From Candidatus Endolissoclinum faulkneri L2 (GTDB taxonomy: Bacteria; Pseudomonadota; Alphaproteobacteria; Thalassobaculales; Thalassobaculaceae), in NCBI RefSeq assembly GCF_000319385.1, contig NC_019566.1, positions 227,015 to 291,014 on the forward strand: 64,000 nucleotides of DNA. The letters are read 5' to 3'. Within the stretch, counting starts at the first letter, position 1. Each line of letters starts with the position of its first letter. The translations under genes and the position numbers were made by a program. Of this stretch, positions 20,007-30,745 are shown piece by piece. A model generated the notes under the pieces. That model saw only the letters and a program-made list of their open reading frames with translations. It made no database searches and was not told the DNA's origin.

Positions 20007-21437
20007 GTGTCTAATATGGTGTTAACTGATCAGCTATTTTTTAACAAAGTTGGTCTAAATAAGGTTCGTATACAGGATATGGTGAATGACGCACTCAATG
20101 GTGCTGATGATGGTGAATTATTCTTAGAATATAGCGAGATTGAAAATCTTACTTTCGATGATGGTTGACTGAAGGTTGCTAATTTTGACATTAATCAAGG
20201 GTTTGGTTTGCGTGCTGTAGTTGGGGAAGCTAGAGGTTTTGCTTATGCAGCTGAACTTTCCGAAGGTGCTATTAAGCGTGCTGCTGACGCTGTGCATGCA
20301 GTTCATGCTGGGCATAATGGTAGCATGGATCTTAGTCCCATTATTAGTAATAAAGCGTTTTATATTTCTGATAATCCATTACATGGCTTTTCTACTGAAC
20401 TAAAAATCAATATCTTAAAAGATATTGATGCTTATACTCGAGCCCAAGACCCGCGTGTGTGTCAGGTTTCAGCTAGTCTTGTAGGCTCATGGCAAGCTGT
20501 GCAAATTATACGGATCGGCGGTCAGCATATTGCCGATGTTCGTCCTTTAGTACGAATTAATGTTCAGGTGGTGGTAGGGGATGGAAAGAAGATGGAGTCT
20601 GGATATTACGGTTGTGGCGGGCGAATGACCTTCGATCGCTATATTACTCCAGATAGTTGGAAACACGCTGCTAATGAAGCTTTACGCGTTGCATTGGTTA
20701 ATCTTAGTGCTATTGAAGCTCCAGCCGGTGATATGGAAGTGGTTCTTGGTCCAGGTTGGCCGGGTGTTATGTTACACGAGGCGGTTGGGCACGGACTAGA
20801 AGGTGACTTTAATCGTAAACTCACATCAGCCTATTCTGGTATGCTTGGTCAGCAGGTGGCGGCTAAGGGTGTAACCGTCATTGACGATGGTACGCTACCT
20901 GATAGGCGTGGATCAATTGCAGTGGATGATGAAGGTACTCCATCTAGACGTAACGTATTAATTGATAAAGGAATACTGGTTAGTTACATGCATGATCGCC
21001 AGAACGCGCGGCTTATGGGTCTTTCGACTACAGGAAATGGGCGTCGTCAATCGCATGCTTATCCACCAATACCGAGGATGACTAATACCTATATGGCTGC
21101 TGGTCATCTATATCCAGAGGAAATATTAAAATCGGTAAGGCATGGAATCTATGCTGTAAATTTCGCTGGTGGGTCGGTTGATATTACTTCTGGTAAGTTT
21201 GTTTTTTCAATGAACGAAGCTTATCGAGTAGAAAATGGTAAAATTGGTCATGCAGTTAAGGGAGCAACATTGATTGGTAATGGGCCAGATGTTATGGGTA
21301 AGATTACTATGATTGGTAATGATATGAAATTTGATGAAGGCATCGGTACTTGCGGCAAGTATGGTCAAGGTGTTCCAGTTGGTGTTGGACAGCCTACTTT
21401 GAAAACGATAGTACTGGTAGGTGGGACAGTAAATTGA
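20007..21437 (+). pseudogene. tldD: Metalloprotease TldD, full-length but interrupted by one in-frame TGA at codon 54
   Basis: TldD with TldE (PmbA) forms a metallopeptidase that trims peptides. Read through, the gene has 476 codons, the normal length, from GTG at 20007 (AGGAG at 19995-19999) to TGA at 21437. The zinc motif HEAVGH is at residues 257-262, and the C-terminal GTCGKYGQGVPVGVGQP is intact. Codon 54 is TGA (20166-20168) inside TFDDG-stop-LKVANFD, where the family has arginine (DDGR), so a single CGA to TGA change explains it. No other stop or frameshift is present and coding texture is kept. A TTG at 20208 could restart translation but would lose 67 residues of the N-terminal domain. 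The usual downstream cox genes are absent. Confidence 0.88.
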
Positions 21438-21994
21438 AATGTTTAGCTTAATCTTTTTTGTGTGGCAATTAATTTTTAATTAAATATTAACTTAAAGAGT
21501 ATTTTAGAAATATTGGTGGGATTGATTTAATTATTCAATAAAAAAATATTGTGCTAAATAGCAACACAGTTTAGGCTGTGATAGCCAGCTATTGGCTGCA
21601 GTCAACTTTCACTCGTGTTTATATTTTAGTTTTTATTGTAATCAGTATTTTAGATTTTATTAATTTAATTGCTATGTTTAGCTTTAGCTGTTTATTTTTT
21701 GCCTAAAACCTTTTACTTTATCTATTTATAATTTAAAAATTAGTTAAGTTTTTCAGTAAGATGTCTATCTTACAAGTAAGATTAAAGCATTATCTGATTA
21801 ATTTAGTGTTTATCTAGATTTTTCTTATTTATGCTAAGTGATTAATGTCTAATGCGCTATATGTGGATGGCATATAATTTTATATATTATTATTATAATA
21901 AAGCAATAAAAGATATTTTTATTTAGTTTTGTTAATTCATTAACTAATGAGCATTGGTATTATTTTATTAATCGTGCGCGATTTTATTACCATT

Positions 21995-22039
21995 GTATGC
22001 TATCATTTTCATGTTATCCGCGTAAAAATACAAATAAAA
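21995..22039 (+). repeat. Degenerate dispersed repeat, copy A
   Basis: Contains GTATGCTAT, CATGTTATCC and GCGTAAA followed by ATACAAATAAA. Shares its first half with the copy at 22425 and its second half with the copy at 28873. Confidence 0.5.
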
Positions 22040-22424
22040 TATTAGTTAACTGTTAACTCATTTTGGTAACACCAAAATTATTGACACTAATTTTCCCTTT
22101 AGTTAAATTGAACAGCTTACTGCTTTTTATATATTACTTAACTAGGAGCTTTATTATTTTAGTCAATTGATTCTTGATGATTGATTTAGTTAATCTAATG
22201 CTAGATATAAAATGCGAAATAATTATTGAATAATAATTAGGACCATGAGTTTATAAAAGAAACAACTTATAAAACTACAAGCCTCTTTTTGAGTATTTTT
22301 AGGTTTATAAATGAAATATCCTCAGAGCATGTAAATATCAGTATTTTATATGAATTAAGTTTTTGATTTTATATGTTAATTACCACATTTAAGAATAAAA
22401 TACGGGATATTTTTATAGAAAAAG

Positions 22425-22510
22425 GTATGCTATATTATACCCATGTTATCCCGTCTCTAGACTCATAAAATATACAGCTAAACAATATATATGTTATCCG
22501 TAGTAAATTT
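22425..22510 (+). repeat. Degenerate dispersed repeat, copies C and D
   Basis: GTATGCTAT, then TATACCCATGTTATCCCG, then ATAAAATATACA with a small insertion relative to copy A; the ATGTTATCCG core recurs at 22491. The TATGCTAT part also resembles an extended -10 promoter element for the next gene. Confidence 0.45.
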
Positions 22511-22617
22511 ATCTTTAATGTCAGCAAATAAATATCTCAAATTTTATAGATTCTGTTTTGAAAATTTAATTGCTTGGTATAAGCATATAATTTTGATATT
22601 AGCTCAAGATACCTCGA

Positions 22618-24732
22618 ATGAGATTTTATTTTTTTCAGCTAGTTGTTATATTTACCTCTCTGATGCTCTCCTATGAGAGCAAAGCAGCCGAGCCTATTTC
22701 TCCATGGGTGCATAATGAATTTGCTGATATTCGCTTAATTTCCTCCTTATCTGGAACTCAAGGACGATCGGAAATTATGCTTGGTTTGGAGTTTCGGCTT
22801 GCACCTAATTGGAAAGTTTACTGGCGTTCGCCGGGAGAGGTAGGCTATCCACCCAAAATAACCTGGGAAGGTTCTGATAATCTAGCTGGCAGCAAGATCC
22901 TTTATCCGATACCAAAACGTTTTAATTCTTTTGGTTTGGAAACTTTTGGCTATAAAGATCATGTGGTATACCCGATTATGGCCCGTTTGACGGATAAGAT
23001 GAGGCCATTAAAATTGAAGGCACATGTTACAGCACTTATTTGCGGCAAGATATGTATGCCTATTGAGAATACGCTTTTTCTTAATTTGCCAAACGTATTA
23101 CCAAGTTCAACATCATTTACTTATTTGCTTAATCGCTGGCTTGCACGAGTGCCAAAAGCTGTACCTAACACTTGTTTAAAAGTTTTATCGGCGCAAGGCT
23201 TTACTGATAATAAAAATCCGAAATTGACAATAACAGTTCAGTCAATTGAAGCAATCAAAAAGTTAGATATCTTTCCTGAAGGGCCGGATGGGGTATCCTA
23301 CGGTAAGCCAAAGATTTTACTATCTCATAACGCTAAAACGGCTACGGTTCAATTTCCAGTAAAAATTAGAGACAATGCTCAGTTAGTAGGATCTAATCTT
23401 CGCCTAACTATGGCGGAAGGGAATAGCCTTGTGGAGCGGAATGTAATTATCACTTCTGGTTCAACACCCAATAAGCTTTGGAGTATGTTAGTTCCAGCAC
23501 TGCTTGGCGGGTTGCTTCTGAATTTTATGCCATGCGTGTTACCTGTTATTTCTCTAAAATTATTTGCACTGTTGCAATGCTCAGGGGCTGAGCGTAGAGA
23601 CATTCGTCTTGGATTTTTAGCCTCAGCAGGGGGGATAATCATCTCCTTTATCCTCTTTGGAGCATTACTGGCTTGGTTAAAAATAATTGGATTGACTGTT
23701 GGTTGGGGTATCCATTTTCAGCAGCCATTGTTTCTGGCTAGTATGATAAGTATTTTGTTATTATTTGCAATTAATTTATTGGGATGGTTTGAGTTTACTT
23801 TACCGCGAGCTTTAGCAAAGCTAGTTGAGAATGTCGAGAAGCAAAAGATATATTGCCGTATTAGCTTAGTAGAAAATTTTTTTACGGGCATTTTTGCTGC
23901 CTTATTAGCTACTCCATGCTCAGCGCCCTTTCTAGGCACTGCTATAGGTTTTGCCTTAGCACAGGGCAGAATAGTGGAGATTTTATTGATTTTCTTACTC
24001 ATGGGGGTTGGACTAGCATTGCCTTATCTATTAGTAGCTGCCATTCCATCGATTGGTTATATTTTCCCACGTCCGGGAATATGGCTGATTGTTTTTAAGC
24101 GCATTCTTGCGTTAGGTTTGTTAGTTACTATCGTATGGTTATTAACTGTACTAGCTGGACATATTGGACAGATCTGGACATTAGTGATTAGTGCTTTGCT
24201 GATTATCGCTGTCTTAGTGTTTGCTTTACTACGGTACTTTTTTTATTCTAGGCACTCCATTTGGATTGGGATTATTTTGTTAATAATCGTACCTGCGGTA
24301 GTCTTTGTATTGCCTGCTCCACGGAATATTGGAGGGGAACGTTTTGATAACACTACACGTAGTGAAAATTTAATTAATTGGAGACCATTTGATTTATCTG
24401 AGATTGACCGACTAGTGAAGGATGGCTTATTAGTTTTTGTCAACGTAACCGCTGACTGGTGTCTTACTTGCAAGGTTAATAAGTCGCTCATTATTGAGGC
24501 TGATCCAGCACTTAGCATGCTAACTCGTCGTAAGGTGATAGCTATGGAAGCAGATTGGAGCAAATCAAATCCTAAGATCGCCAAATATCTTGCTTCTTTT
24601 GGTCGCTACGGGATTCCTTTCAATGCCGTTTATAGCTCAATAGCGCCTGGTGGCATTCCTTTGCCTGAATTGCTTTCAGCGTCAGCGATAAAGAAGGCGA
24701 TCGATCAAGCTTCAGGGTTGAAATCAGATTAG
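22618..24732 (+). CDS. DsbD/ScsB-type thiol:disulfide interchange protein
   Basis: Carries reducing electrons from cytoplasmic thioredoxin across the inner membrane to periplasmic thiol proteins. 704 residues, normal for the alphaproteobacterial ScsB form. Signal peptide (residues 1-24, cut near SKAAEP); a large periplasmic domain (about 25-280) with a CGKICMP pair; a central membrane domain of about eight helices with the CcdA-type MPCVLPV motif and a second cysteine in LLATPCSAPF; and a C-terminal thioredoxin-like domain with active site ADWCLTCK near residue 618. All cysteine pairs are kept. The peroxiredoxin 78 bases downstream is the usual partner in rhizobia, suggesting peroxide or sulfenic-acid reduction. 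Confidence 0.88.
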   Translation: MRFYFFQLVVIFTSLMLSYESKAAEPISPWVHNEFADIRLISSLSGTQGRSEIMLGLEFRLAPNWKVYWRSPGEVGYPPKITWEGSDNLAGSKILYPIPKRFNSFGLETFGYKDHVVYPIMARLTDKMRPLKLKAHVTALICGKICMPIENTLFLNLPNVLPSSTSFTYLLNRWLARVPKAVPNTCLKVLSAQGFTDNKNPKLTITVQSIEAIKKLDIFPEGPDGVSYGKPKILLSHNAKTATVQFPVKIRDNAQLVGSNLRLTMAEGNSLVERNVIITSGSTPNKLWSMLVPALLGGLLLNFMPCVLPVISLKLFALLQCSGAERRDIRLGFLASAGGIIISFILFGALLAWLKIIGLTVGWGIHFQQPLFLASMISILLLFAINLLGWFEFTLPRALAKLVENVEKQKIYCRISLVENFFTGIFAALLATPCSAPFLGTAIGFALAQGRIVEILLIFLLMGVGLALPYLLVAAIPSIGYIFPRPGIWLIVFKRILALGLLVTIVWLLTVLAGHIGQIWTLVISALLIIAVLVFALLRYFFYSRHSIWIGIILLIIVPAVVFVLPAPRNIGGERFDNTTRSENLINWRPFDLSEIDRLVKDGLLVFVNVTADWCLTCKVNKSLIIEADPALSMLTRRKVIAMEADWSKSNPKIAKYLASFGRYGIPFNAVYSSIAPGGIPLPELLSASAIKKAIDQASGLKSD

Positions 24733-24810
24733 ACTTTGTGTATATTACTGTTGTTGTTGGATTTAAACAAAGTTTATTGTGATGAAATAAATTATTATTG
24801 AGAGAGACTC

Positions 24811-25293
24811 ATGACGATTGCCGTTGGTGAAAAGCTTCCAGATATTAAACTACAATACAAGGCGGCAGATGGAATTGTAAATGTTGACAAGGATGCTCTC
24901 TTTGCTAGCAAGAGAGTGGTTATATTTGCTGTTCCTGGTGCCTTTACTCCCACTTGTTCAGATAAACATTTACCAAGCTTTGTGCAAAATGTTGACAACT
25001 TTAAGGCCTGTGGCATAGCTACAATAGCTTGTTTAGCCGTGAATGATCCATTTGTGATGTATGCTTGGGGAAAGAATCAGTGTGTTGATGAAAAAATTAT
25101 GATGCTTGCTGATGGATCAGGTGAGTTTACTAAAAAGATTGGCATGGAGCTTGACTTAACCCATCTTGGCTTGGGAGTGCGTTCTCAGCGTTACGCAATG
25201 GTGGTTAGTGATAGTATAATATCTCATCTTTTTATTGATCCTATGGGTAGTTATCAACTTTCCAGCGCTGAGAATGTTTTACAGAACATTTGA
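24811..25293 (+). CDS. Peroxiredoxin, Prx5/redoxin type
   Basis: Thiol peroxidase that reduces H2O2 or organic peroxides. 160 residues, normal for the family. The peroxidatic cysteine lies in PGAFTPTCSDKH near residue 50, with the conserved P, T and C; the catalytic arginine falls in GVRSQRYAMVV near residue 129. No signal peptide, so cytoplasmic. A GAGAGA lies 6 bases before the ATG. Likely cotranscribed with the DsbD-like gene just upstream. In glutaredoxin/glutathione-linked homologues there may be no resolving cysteine; which reductant serves here cannot be read from sequence. Confidence 0.92.
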   Translation: MTIAVGEKLPDIKLQYKAADGIVNVDKDALFASKRVVIFAVPGAFTPTCSDKHLPSFVQNVDNFKACGIATIACLAVNDPFVMYAWGKNQCVDEKIMMLADGSGEFTKKIGMELDLTHLGLGVRSQRYAMVVSDSIISHLFIDPMGSYQLSSAENVLQNI

Positions 25294-27291
25294 TTATAGT
25301 TAATTACAAATAGATAAAATTGGTAGTTTTTAATAATTTTTTGTCTTTTGCCTGTTAGTTATTGCTTTATTTTTAAATTCTCTTAATATTTTTATATTTG
25401 AAATACTGGGTAGTTAAGTCCCCCCCCTAGGGAGGGGTACAACATAAACGCTAATTGACGTTAATGCGTTGTTTACTATATTATTTTTTTTCGTTAACTA
25501 TCTGTTATTGTTTTGTTATTGATTTTTACTTAGACATTCTTAATACAATATATTTTTTGTAAAGTATAATTAAGTTTTAGTTTAATCACGGTTTAAATTA
25601 ACGTAAGAATAATTCCTTGGTATAATATTTTAGTATTGTGCTTACAATATAATTAATTTGATCTTTCTTTATAGCTAAATTTTGTATCACTTACGGTTTA
25701 ATTCATTTTCTTAATGTATACTATCTCCTATTGTTATATGAATAAATTTTCATAGTTTTTTTCATCGAATCGTCGGCTAATATTAGCGTGGGCTTCTTGG
25801 TAGTTGAGGAAATAAGCAATATTTAGTACGTGTTTTATCGTTTAATTTTTTAATCCTTGCTTCGTCTTTTACCGTTTGTAAAATGTTGGATTTTCTTGTA
25901 TTTTTTTGATATTTGTTAATATTCTTAGCTAACTTGTTTTTTTTAGTTGCTTTGCTTAATAAATTGTTATTTATTTCTCTGATTTTTTAATAAAATTTTA
26001 ACAAAAATACTGTTTTATTTTTTTTTGTATACAAAAAAAAACTGATTAACGCTTCAGCTATCGGCGCCAGTATCTATTACCAAAAAAAAAAATAAATTAA
26101 TCATGAGATTAAGCTTTATAACTGTTTGATTATGATGATATTTTATTTTTACTAACTTTGCTTTATATAATAATTGAAAAATTACCAATGTAATTCGTTT
26201 AAGAAAAAAATTAGTCATAAGTCAATGAAAAATTAAAAATTTATTAATTTATAATACCTTCTGTATAATCATAAATGCTCTGTATTTAGGTTTAGGTAAT
26301 GAAAAATTTAATTTTAATACTAAAAACAAAATAGCCTTATTAGTGATAGCTCTTCGAGAAAAATGTCTAATAGAATAATTAGCATTATTCGAGCGTAATT
26401 TGTAGATGAGTAAAATTAGCAGTCGTCTTAATATATTAGACATAAGTTAACCGAAAATTACAGCTTGTTGGTATATAGCCCGGAGACACAATGACTAAAT
26501 AGCTTCTAACGTCATTAAAATAATAACGCAGACTCAAATTGTTCTAAACTTCTTGCAATAATCATCGGTTTATTACTTGTAATAAATAGGCAATTGTTTG
26601 CCCTAAAGGGGCTTAGGTTAACCTTAATCAAGATGAAAAAGTGAATTTTAATGACAAAATTAATTATATAATAGTATTATATAATATAGATTTACCATGT
26701 TGTATAATGCTACTTCTAAGCTTTTAGTTAAGTCTAGAGATTTGCATAAGATACAGTTATACTGTAATGTTAATGCTAACGTTATTTTTATGTTTTTTAA
26801 TTTAAGTTAAGCCTATCAATAGAGAAAACTATGAAGCGCCAATTATAGCCACAATATCAATAAATTGATTGTCACGAGAAATATATAAATCTCTGTATCT
26901 CCTGCTATTATGATTAATTGGCATATCTAGAGTACAAATCTATTTAGAATAGTAATCTGCGGAGATTGGCGGTTCGTTTAGATCGTTTTGTCTAAAACAT
27001 CTGTTATTAAATTATTATAATGCAAGCTTTTAAGTAATGATATTATAATCAAAATTATTGATTACATTTTTCTCCGTTGCCTATAAGTTAAGAAACAATG
27101 CAGAGTATATTAAAATAAAATAACAACTTTAAGCAATGAGTACATATTAACGAAAATAGAAGATTTTAATTAGATTAAGTCTTTGAAGATAATTTCATCT
27201 ATGGTTTAACGACAAAATACAATTTTTGTGTTTTTAGAAGAAAAATTTTTGCTATACGTTTTTACTATAGAAAAATTAGGTAATTGCCAAA
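25294..27291 (+). other. 2-kb gene desert between the peroxiredoxin and hisI
   Basis: No gene recognisable on either strand; only short chance frames. It includes a GC island with eight C followed by TAGGGAGGGG (25420-25437), which can fold as a nearly perfect hairpin, and slightly GC-richer patches near 26048-26080 and 26465-26500 that may be relics. A GCTATAC -10-like box near 27251 precedes hisI. Confidence 0.6.
25420..25437. repeat. Poly-C / G-rich hairpin in AT-rich spacer
   Basis: Eight C, TAG, then GGAGGGG. The arms pair with one mismatch around a 3-base loop, 127 bases after the peroxiredoxin stop. It stands out sharply against the AT-rich background and could be a terminator stem, but lacks a T run. 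Confidence 0.5.
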
Positions 27292-27726
27292 ATGAATGAT
27301 TTTACGGTTAAATTTGCTAAATCTCGTGACAATAACAAGGCTAAAGAAAGTAGTAAATTTGCTCCAGAATTTAAGATGGATGGCCTAATTCCCGCGATTG
27401 TACTCGATGTCAAAACTAATAAGTTGCTGATGATGGCTTGGATGGATACCAGAGCATTATCTCTAACTATCTTAACTAGTAATGCGCATTACTACTCGCG
27501 TTCGCGCAAGAAGATTTGGCTAAAGGGCGAGAGCAGCGGTCATATACAATTAGTGAAGGAAATCCGACTTGATTGCGACCAGGATACAGTACTATTGCTA
27601 GTTGAGCAAGTTGGTTCAGGAGCTTGTCACTTGGGATATTTGAGTTGCTTTTATCGTAAGGTTGTTAGAGCTGATAGCGGTTTGGCTCTCGAAGTGGTAG
27701 AAAATAGAAATACTACTCGTGTTTGA
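27292..27726 (+). CDS. hisI: Phosphoribosyl-AMP cyclohydrolase
   Basis: Third step of histidine synthesis: opens the purine ring of phosphoribosyl-AMP. 144 residues, the single-domain form without HisE. Motifs are present: [30 protein letters not shown], the metal-binding LDCDQD, and zinc cysteines in GACHLG and SCFYRKV. Compared with many homologues the last region reads [13 protein letters not shown], with leucine and tyrosine in place of the usual threonine and arginine, but the ligands remain. Stands alone, 2 kb from any neighbour on each side; in rhizobia folE and a scaffold protein usually adjoin it. Confidence 0.94.
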   Translation: MNDFTVKFAKSRDNNKAKESSKFAPEFKMDGLIPAIVLDVKTNKLLMMAWMDTRALSLTILTSNAHYYSRSRKKIWLKGESSGHIQLVKEIRLDCDQDTVLLLVEQVGSGACHLGYLSCFYRKVVRADSGLALEVVENRNTTRV

Positions 27727-29575
27727 TCTCTAGTATCAATGTAAATTTGATAATTACAGTATAGGATCATTTTTAAGTAATTGCAGGGTAGTAGATTAAT
27801 TATGTCACTTGCATAAATTTATCGATTTATTAGTAAATGTGAATAATTTTAGTCATTATACAATTATTTTCGCCTAAATAAAGCTTATAGCATTTTTTAT
27901 GATTTAATAAGTTTTGTCATCTCATATATTGGGTTCGGTGAAAAATAAAAATTTTTGCTCTTGCATAAGTGATAGGTTTTTGCAGATATACTTAAGTAAT
28001 TTACTTTAGTATATCTTTCTGGTGGAAACGAATGAGTTTTATTGTCAAATTAAGCATTTGACTAGTAGCAACGGTTTACAGCAATTTTATCTTTAATCAA
28101 AACTATTATATAGGGCAATTATGTAATTGTAGAGTTACGAATATCATTAGTTAGCACACTTTATTACTACGGCTTGATGGCGTAGTTGGAAAAATTTCTT
28201 GTTTTTTTGCGCATGGTACTAAGATTGCCAAAGCAAATATGACAAATTAACTGACCATAAACGAGATATTATTTGCTATTATGTATTTTAGTTAATTATT
28301 TTTTTCTCTTAAAAATGCATGCTCGCTAAATAATTTACTGTTTTAATTAAGCAAAATAATTGCTTTGGCTTTTTACAATACTACTTTACTTGATTTGTGG
28401 TAATCCATTGACTTAAGAATAAGGATAAATTATTTTAATTTTAAATATATATTAATACAGTATTGTATAAATAATTTATAAGTATTCAATTTGAATCTTT
28501 AACACAATAAATGTACTATATAATCTCAATAGATTGACTATTGAGTCAGTTAAATTTCTTTGCAAAATAAAGTGGTATAATTTATTGATTAAGTGTAAGC
28601 TTAATGTTATTGCTGTCTTTGCTTATTAACAGATCAATGTATTTTTCTTATATGTAAAAAACGTATAATTACTAATCTCTTCTTGAGAAAAAGTTATTTT
28701 TACGTTTGTTAATGCAATTTATTGTTGTTATTTAGATTTGTTTAATTGCTAACTAAATCCTTATTATTGATAATAAATCATATATTAGTCAACTATAAGT
28801 AAGCTTTTTACATTGTAATCGCAGAAAGATAATTTCTATTGTGATTGTATAGTAAAACAAGCATAACGGATTGTTATATACCCATATTATAGCGCGTAAA
28901 ATACAAATAAATTTATATAAATTAATCAATTGCTCTTAATTTATATTAAGATTCTTGATAAATAATCGATAAATTAGTTTGATGGCTTAAAGAATCCTTA
29001 TATAAGCATTGCTTAACTGTGATAATAATCTTAATCTATCATTTTTAGCAATATAACTAAATGCTTTTACTCCTACTATTAACCTTTTGGTTAATTTATT
29101 CCCTTTAGTATATTATCAAAGGTTATAGATAAGTATTATTTTGAGTTTTGTAGGACAATTTTATCTGTTGCATATAAGTGACTTATATTGTTTATCTTGA
29201 GTCATTAAGTCTAGCAATAATTATTTGAGTTGTTTTTGATTTAATTAAGCTTCTATGTTTATTTGTTACCTAATGCGTATAATAGCACATATATTACGTT
29301 TGATAAATAATTTGTAGGTAGACAATCGTATATAGAGAATTATATTCTATGCGCTGTAAATACGATAATTTTTATTTATTTCTTTAAACAGCATCTTTGA
29401 ATAAGTATTTAAATTTTACATGAAATACCTTATAAAAATTTTGCTTAATATTTTTTAATAAAAATCATTAGCTTTAATTTACTTTATAGCCCAATAATTC
29501 TTAAAAAGAATTTATGCTTTATTGAGATTAGATAGAGTTTAATTTTAATAATAGCTGAATTTTAGGAGAGCATCG
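27727..29575 (+). other. 1.8-kb gene desert between hisI and carA
   Basis: No gene seen. A copy of the degenerate repeat lies at 28873-28913. A 29-codon frame near 28,167 and other short frames show no family resemblance. The final bases hold the carA ribosome-binding site (AGGAGAG). Confidence 0.6.
28873..28913 (+). repeat. Degenerate dispersed repeat, copy B
   Basis: Contains TATACCCATATTAT and GCGTAAAATACAAATAAA. The first part matches the copy at 22425, the second the copy at 21995. Confidence 0.5.
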
Positions 29576-30745
29576 ATGAGTATGGCTAACGCTATTCCGT
29601 ATGAAGCAACGGCGGTACTAGTTTTAGCAGATGGGACGACTATTTTTGGTCGTGGATTTGGAGCTAATGTAACGAGAGTAGGTCAAATTGTTTTTAATAC
29701 ATCGATAACAGGATACCAGGAGATAATTACTGATCTATCTTATACTGAGCAAATTATTATCTTTACATTTCCACATGTGGGAAATGTTGGTACTAACGTC
29801 AACGATTATGAAACTGCGTCGCCGACAGCCATTGGTTGCGTGCTCCGTGCAGACATCACAGGTTTTTCTAATTACAGAGCTGAACATACTTTCAACGACT
29901 GGTTAAAGTTTCATGATTTACCATGCATTTCTCGAGTTGACACGCGATGGTTAACTCGACGTATTCGAGATGATGGTATCACATATGGCGCTTTATGCGT
30001 TGCTTATGACGGAAAATTTGACGTTGATTCTCTGCAAAAGCAAACTATTGAATGCTCAGACCTGAAAGGTATTGATCTTGTTAAAAAAGTTACATGCAAA
30101 AATACTTATTCATGGGATACTACTCTTTGGAGTTTTGCTAAAAATAGCCGTGAAGACGGTTATGGTAGAATGACTGCAGCAAAGAAACACGTAGTCGCTA
30201 TAGATTATGGCGCTAAACGTAATATGTTGCGTAACCTTGCAGATATATGTTGTAGGGTAACAGTGGTACCAGCTAATACAACAGCTGAGGAAATTTTTGA
30301 TTATAGGCCAGATGGGATATTTTTAACTAATGGCCCGGGCGATCCGACAATTACGAGTATTTATGCGGTACCAGAAATAAAAAAACTTATAGATAGCGAT
30401 AAACCGATCTTTGGGATTTGTCTTGGGCATCAGCTTCTAGCATTAGCGCTAGGAGCTGAGACTATAAGAATGCACATTGGACATCGGGGATCGAATCATC
30501 CTGTTAAAGATTTAGAGACAGGTAAGGTAGAGATTACTACTCAAAATCATGGTTTTGTTGTCGCAGAGACTGGTTTGCCACATGGTGTAACTATTACTCA
30601 TTGCTCATTGTTTGATCGTTCTGTAGAGGGAATTAAAGTAGATAATAAGCCGATTTTTAGTGTGCAATATCATCCTGAAGCATCACCAGGCCCAACGGAT
30701 AGTCGTTATCTATTTACTAAGTTTTTAAAAGCAATGAGCGGGTAA
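29576..30745 (+). CDS. carA: Carbamoyl phosphate synthase small subunit (glutaminase)
   Basis: Hydrolyses glutamine and passes ammonia to CarB to make carbamoyl phosphate, shared by arginine and pyrimidine synthesis. 389 residues, usual length. The N-terminal domain has the family GYQEIITDLSY segment; the class I amidotransferase domain (from about residue 206) has the catalytic cysteine in FGICLGHQ, and the His-Glu pair in VQYHPEASPGP. A strong AGGAGAG precedes the ATG. Unlike most genomes, carB starts 726 bases later, leaving a long spacer inside what should be a tight pair. Confidence 0.97.
   Translation: MSMANAIPYEATAVLVLADGTTIFGRGFGANVTRVGQIVFNTSITGYQEIITDLSYTEQIIIFTFPHVGNVGTNVNDYETASPTAIGCVLRADITGFSNYRAEHTFNDWLKFHDLPCISRVDTRWLTRRIRDDGITYGALCVAYDGKFDVDSLQKQTIECSDLKGIDLVKKVTCKNTYSWDTTLWSFAKNSREDGYGRMTAAKKHVVAIDYGAKRNMLRNLADICCRVTVVPANTTAEEIFDYRPDGIFLTNGPGDPTITSIYAVPEIKKLIDSDKPIFGICLGHQLLALALGAETIRMHIGHRGSNHPVKDLETGKVEITTQNHGFVVAETGLPHGVTITHCSLFDRSVEGIKVDNKPIFSVQYHPEASPGPTDSRYLFTKFLKAMSG

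Larger units (their letters stand above)
21438..22617 (+). other. AT-rich spacer between tldD and the DsbD-like gene
   Basis: No gene seen; rhizobia often have the cytochrome oxidase (cox) cluster after tldD, so this may be its eroded site. Two small hairpins (CACAG/CTGTG at 21565-21580 and AGCCA/TGGCT at 21583-21597) lie 130 bases after tldD. Copies of a degenerate repeat are at 21995-22039, 22425-22483 and 22491-22510. Confidence 0.6.

Noticed and set aside
20166-20168. UGA recoded as tryptophan (as in Hodgkinia) to explain the tldD stop
   Set aside because: Many genes here end with TGA exactly at the family C-terminus (lnt, olsB, tldD, the peroxiredoxin, hisI, the DppB-like permease, the fused ATPase, the aminotransferase), all large genes are full length with TGG for tryptophan, and tRNA-Trp has anticodon CCA. 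The family also has arginine, not tryptophan, at this site.
20166-20168. Selenocysteine at the tldD TGA
   Set aside because: The aligned residue is arginine, there is no SECIS-like hairpin right after it that I can see, and no known selenoprotein family matches.
26249-26443. A 64-codon frame (minus strand) in the desert before hisI
   Set aside because: Composition is that of random AT-rich translation and no start signal precedes it.
22000-29000. The degenerate repeats as a CRISPR array
   Set aside because: Copies are imperfect, unevenly spaced over 7 kb, and there are no cas genes.
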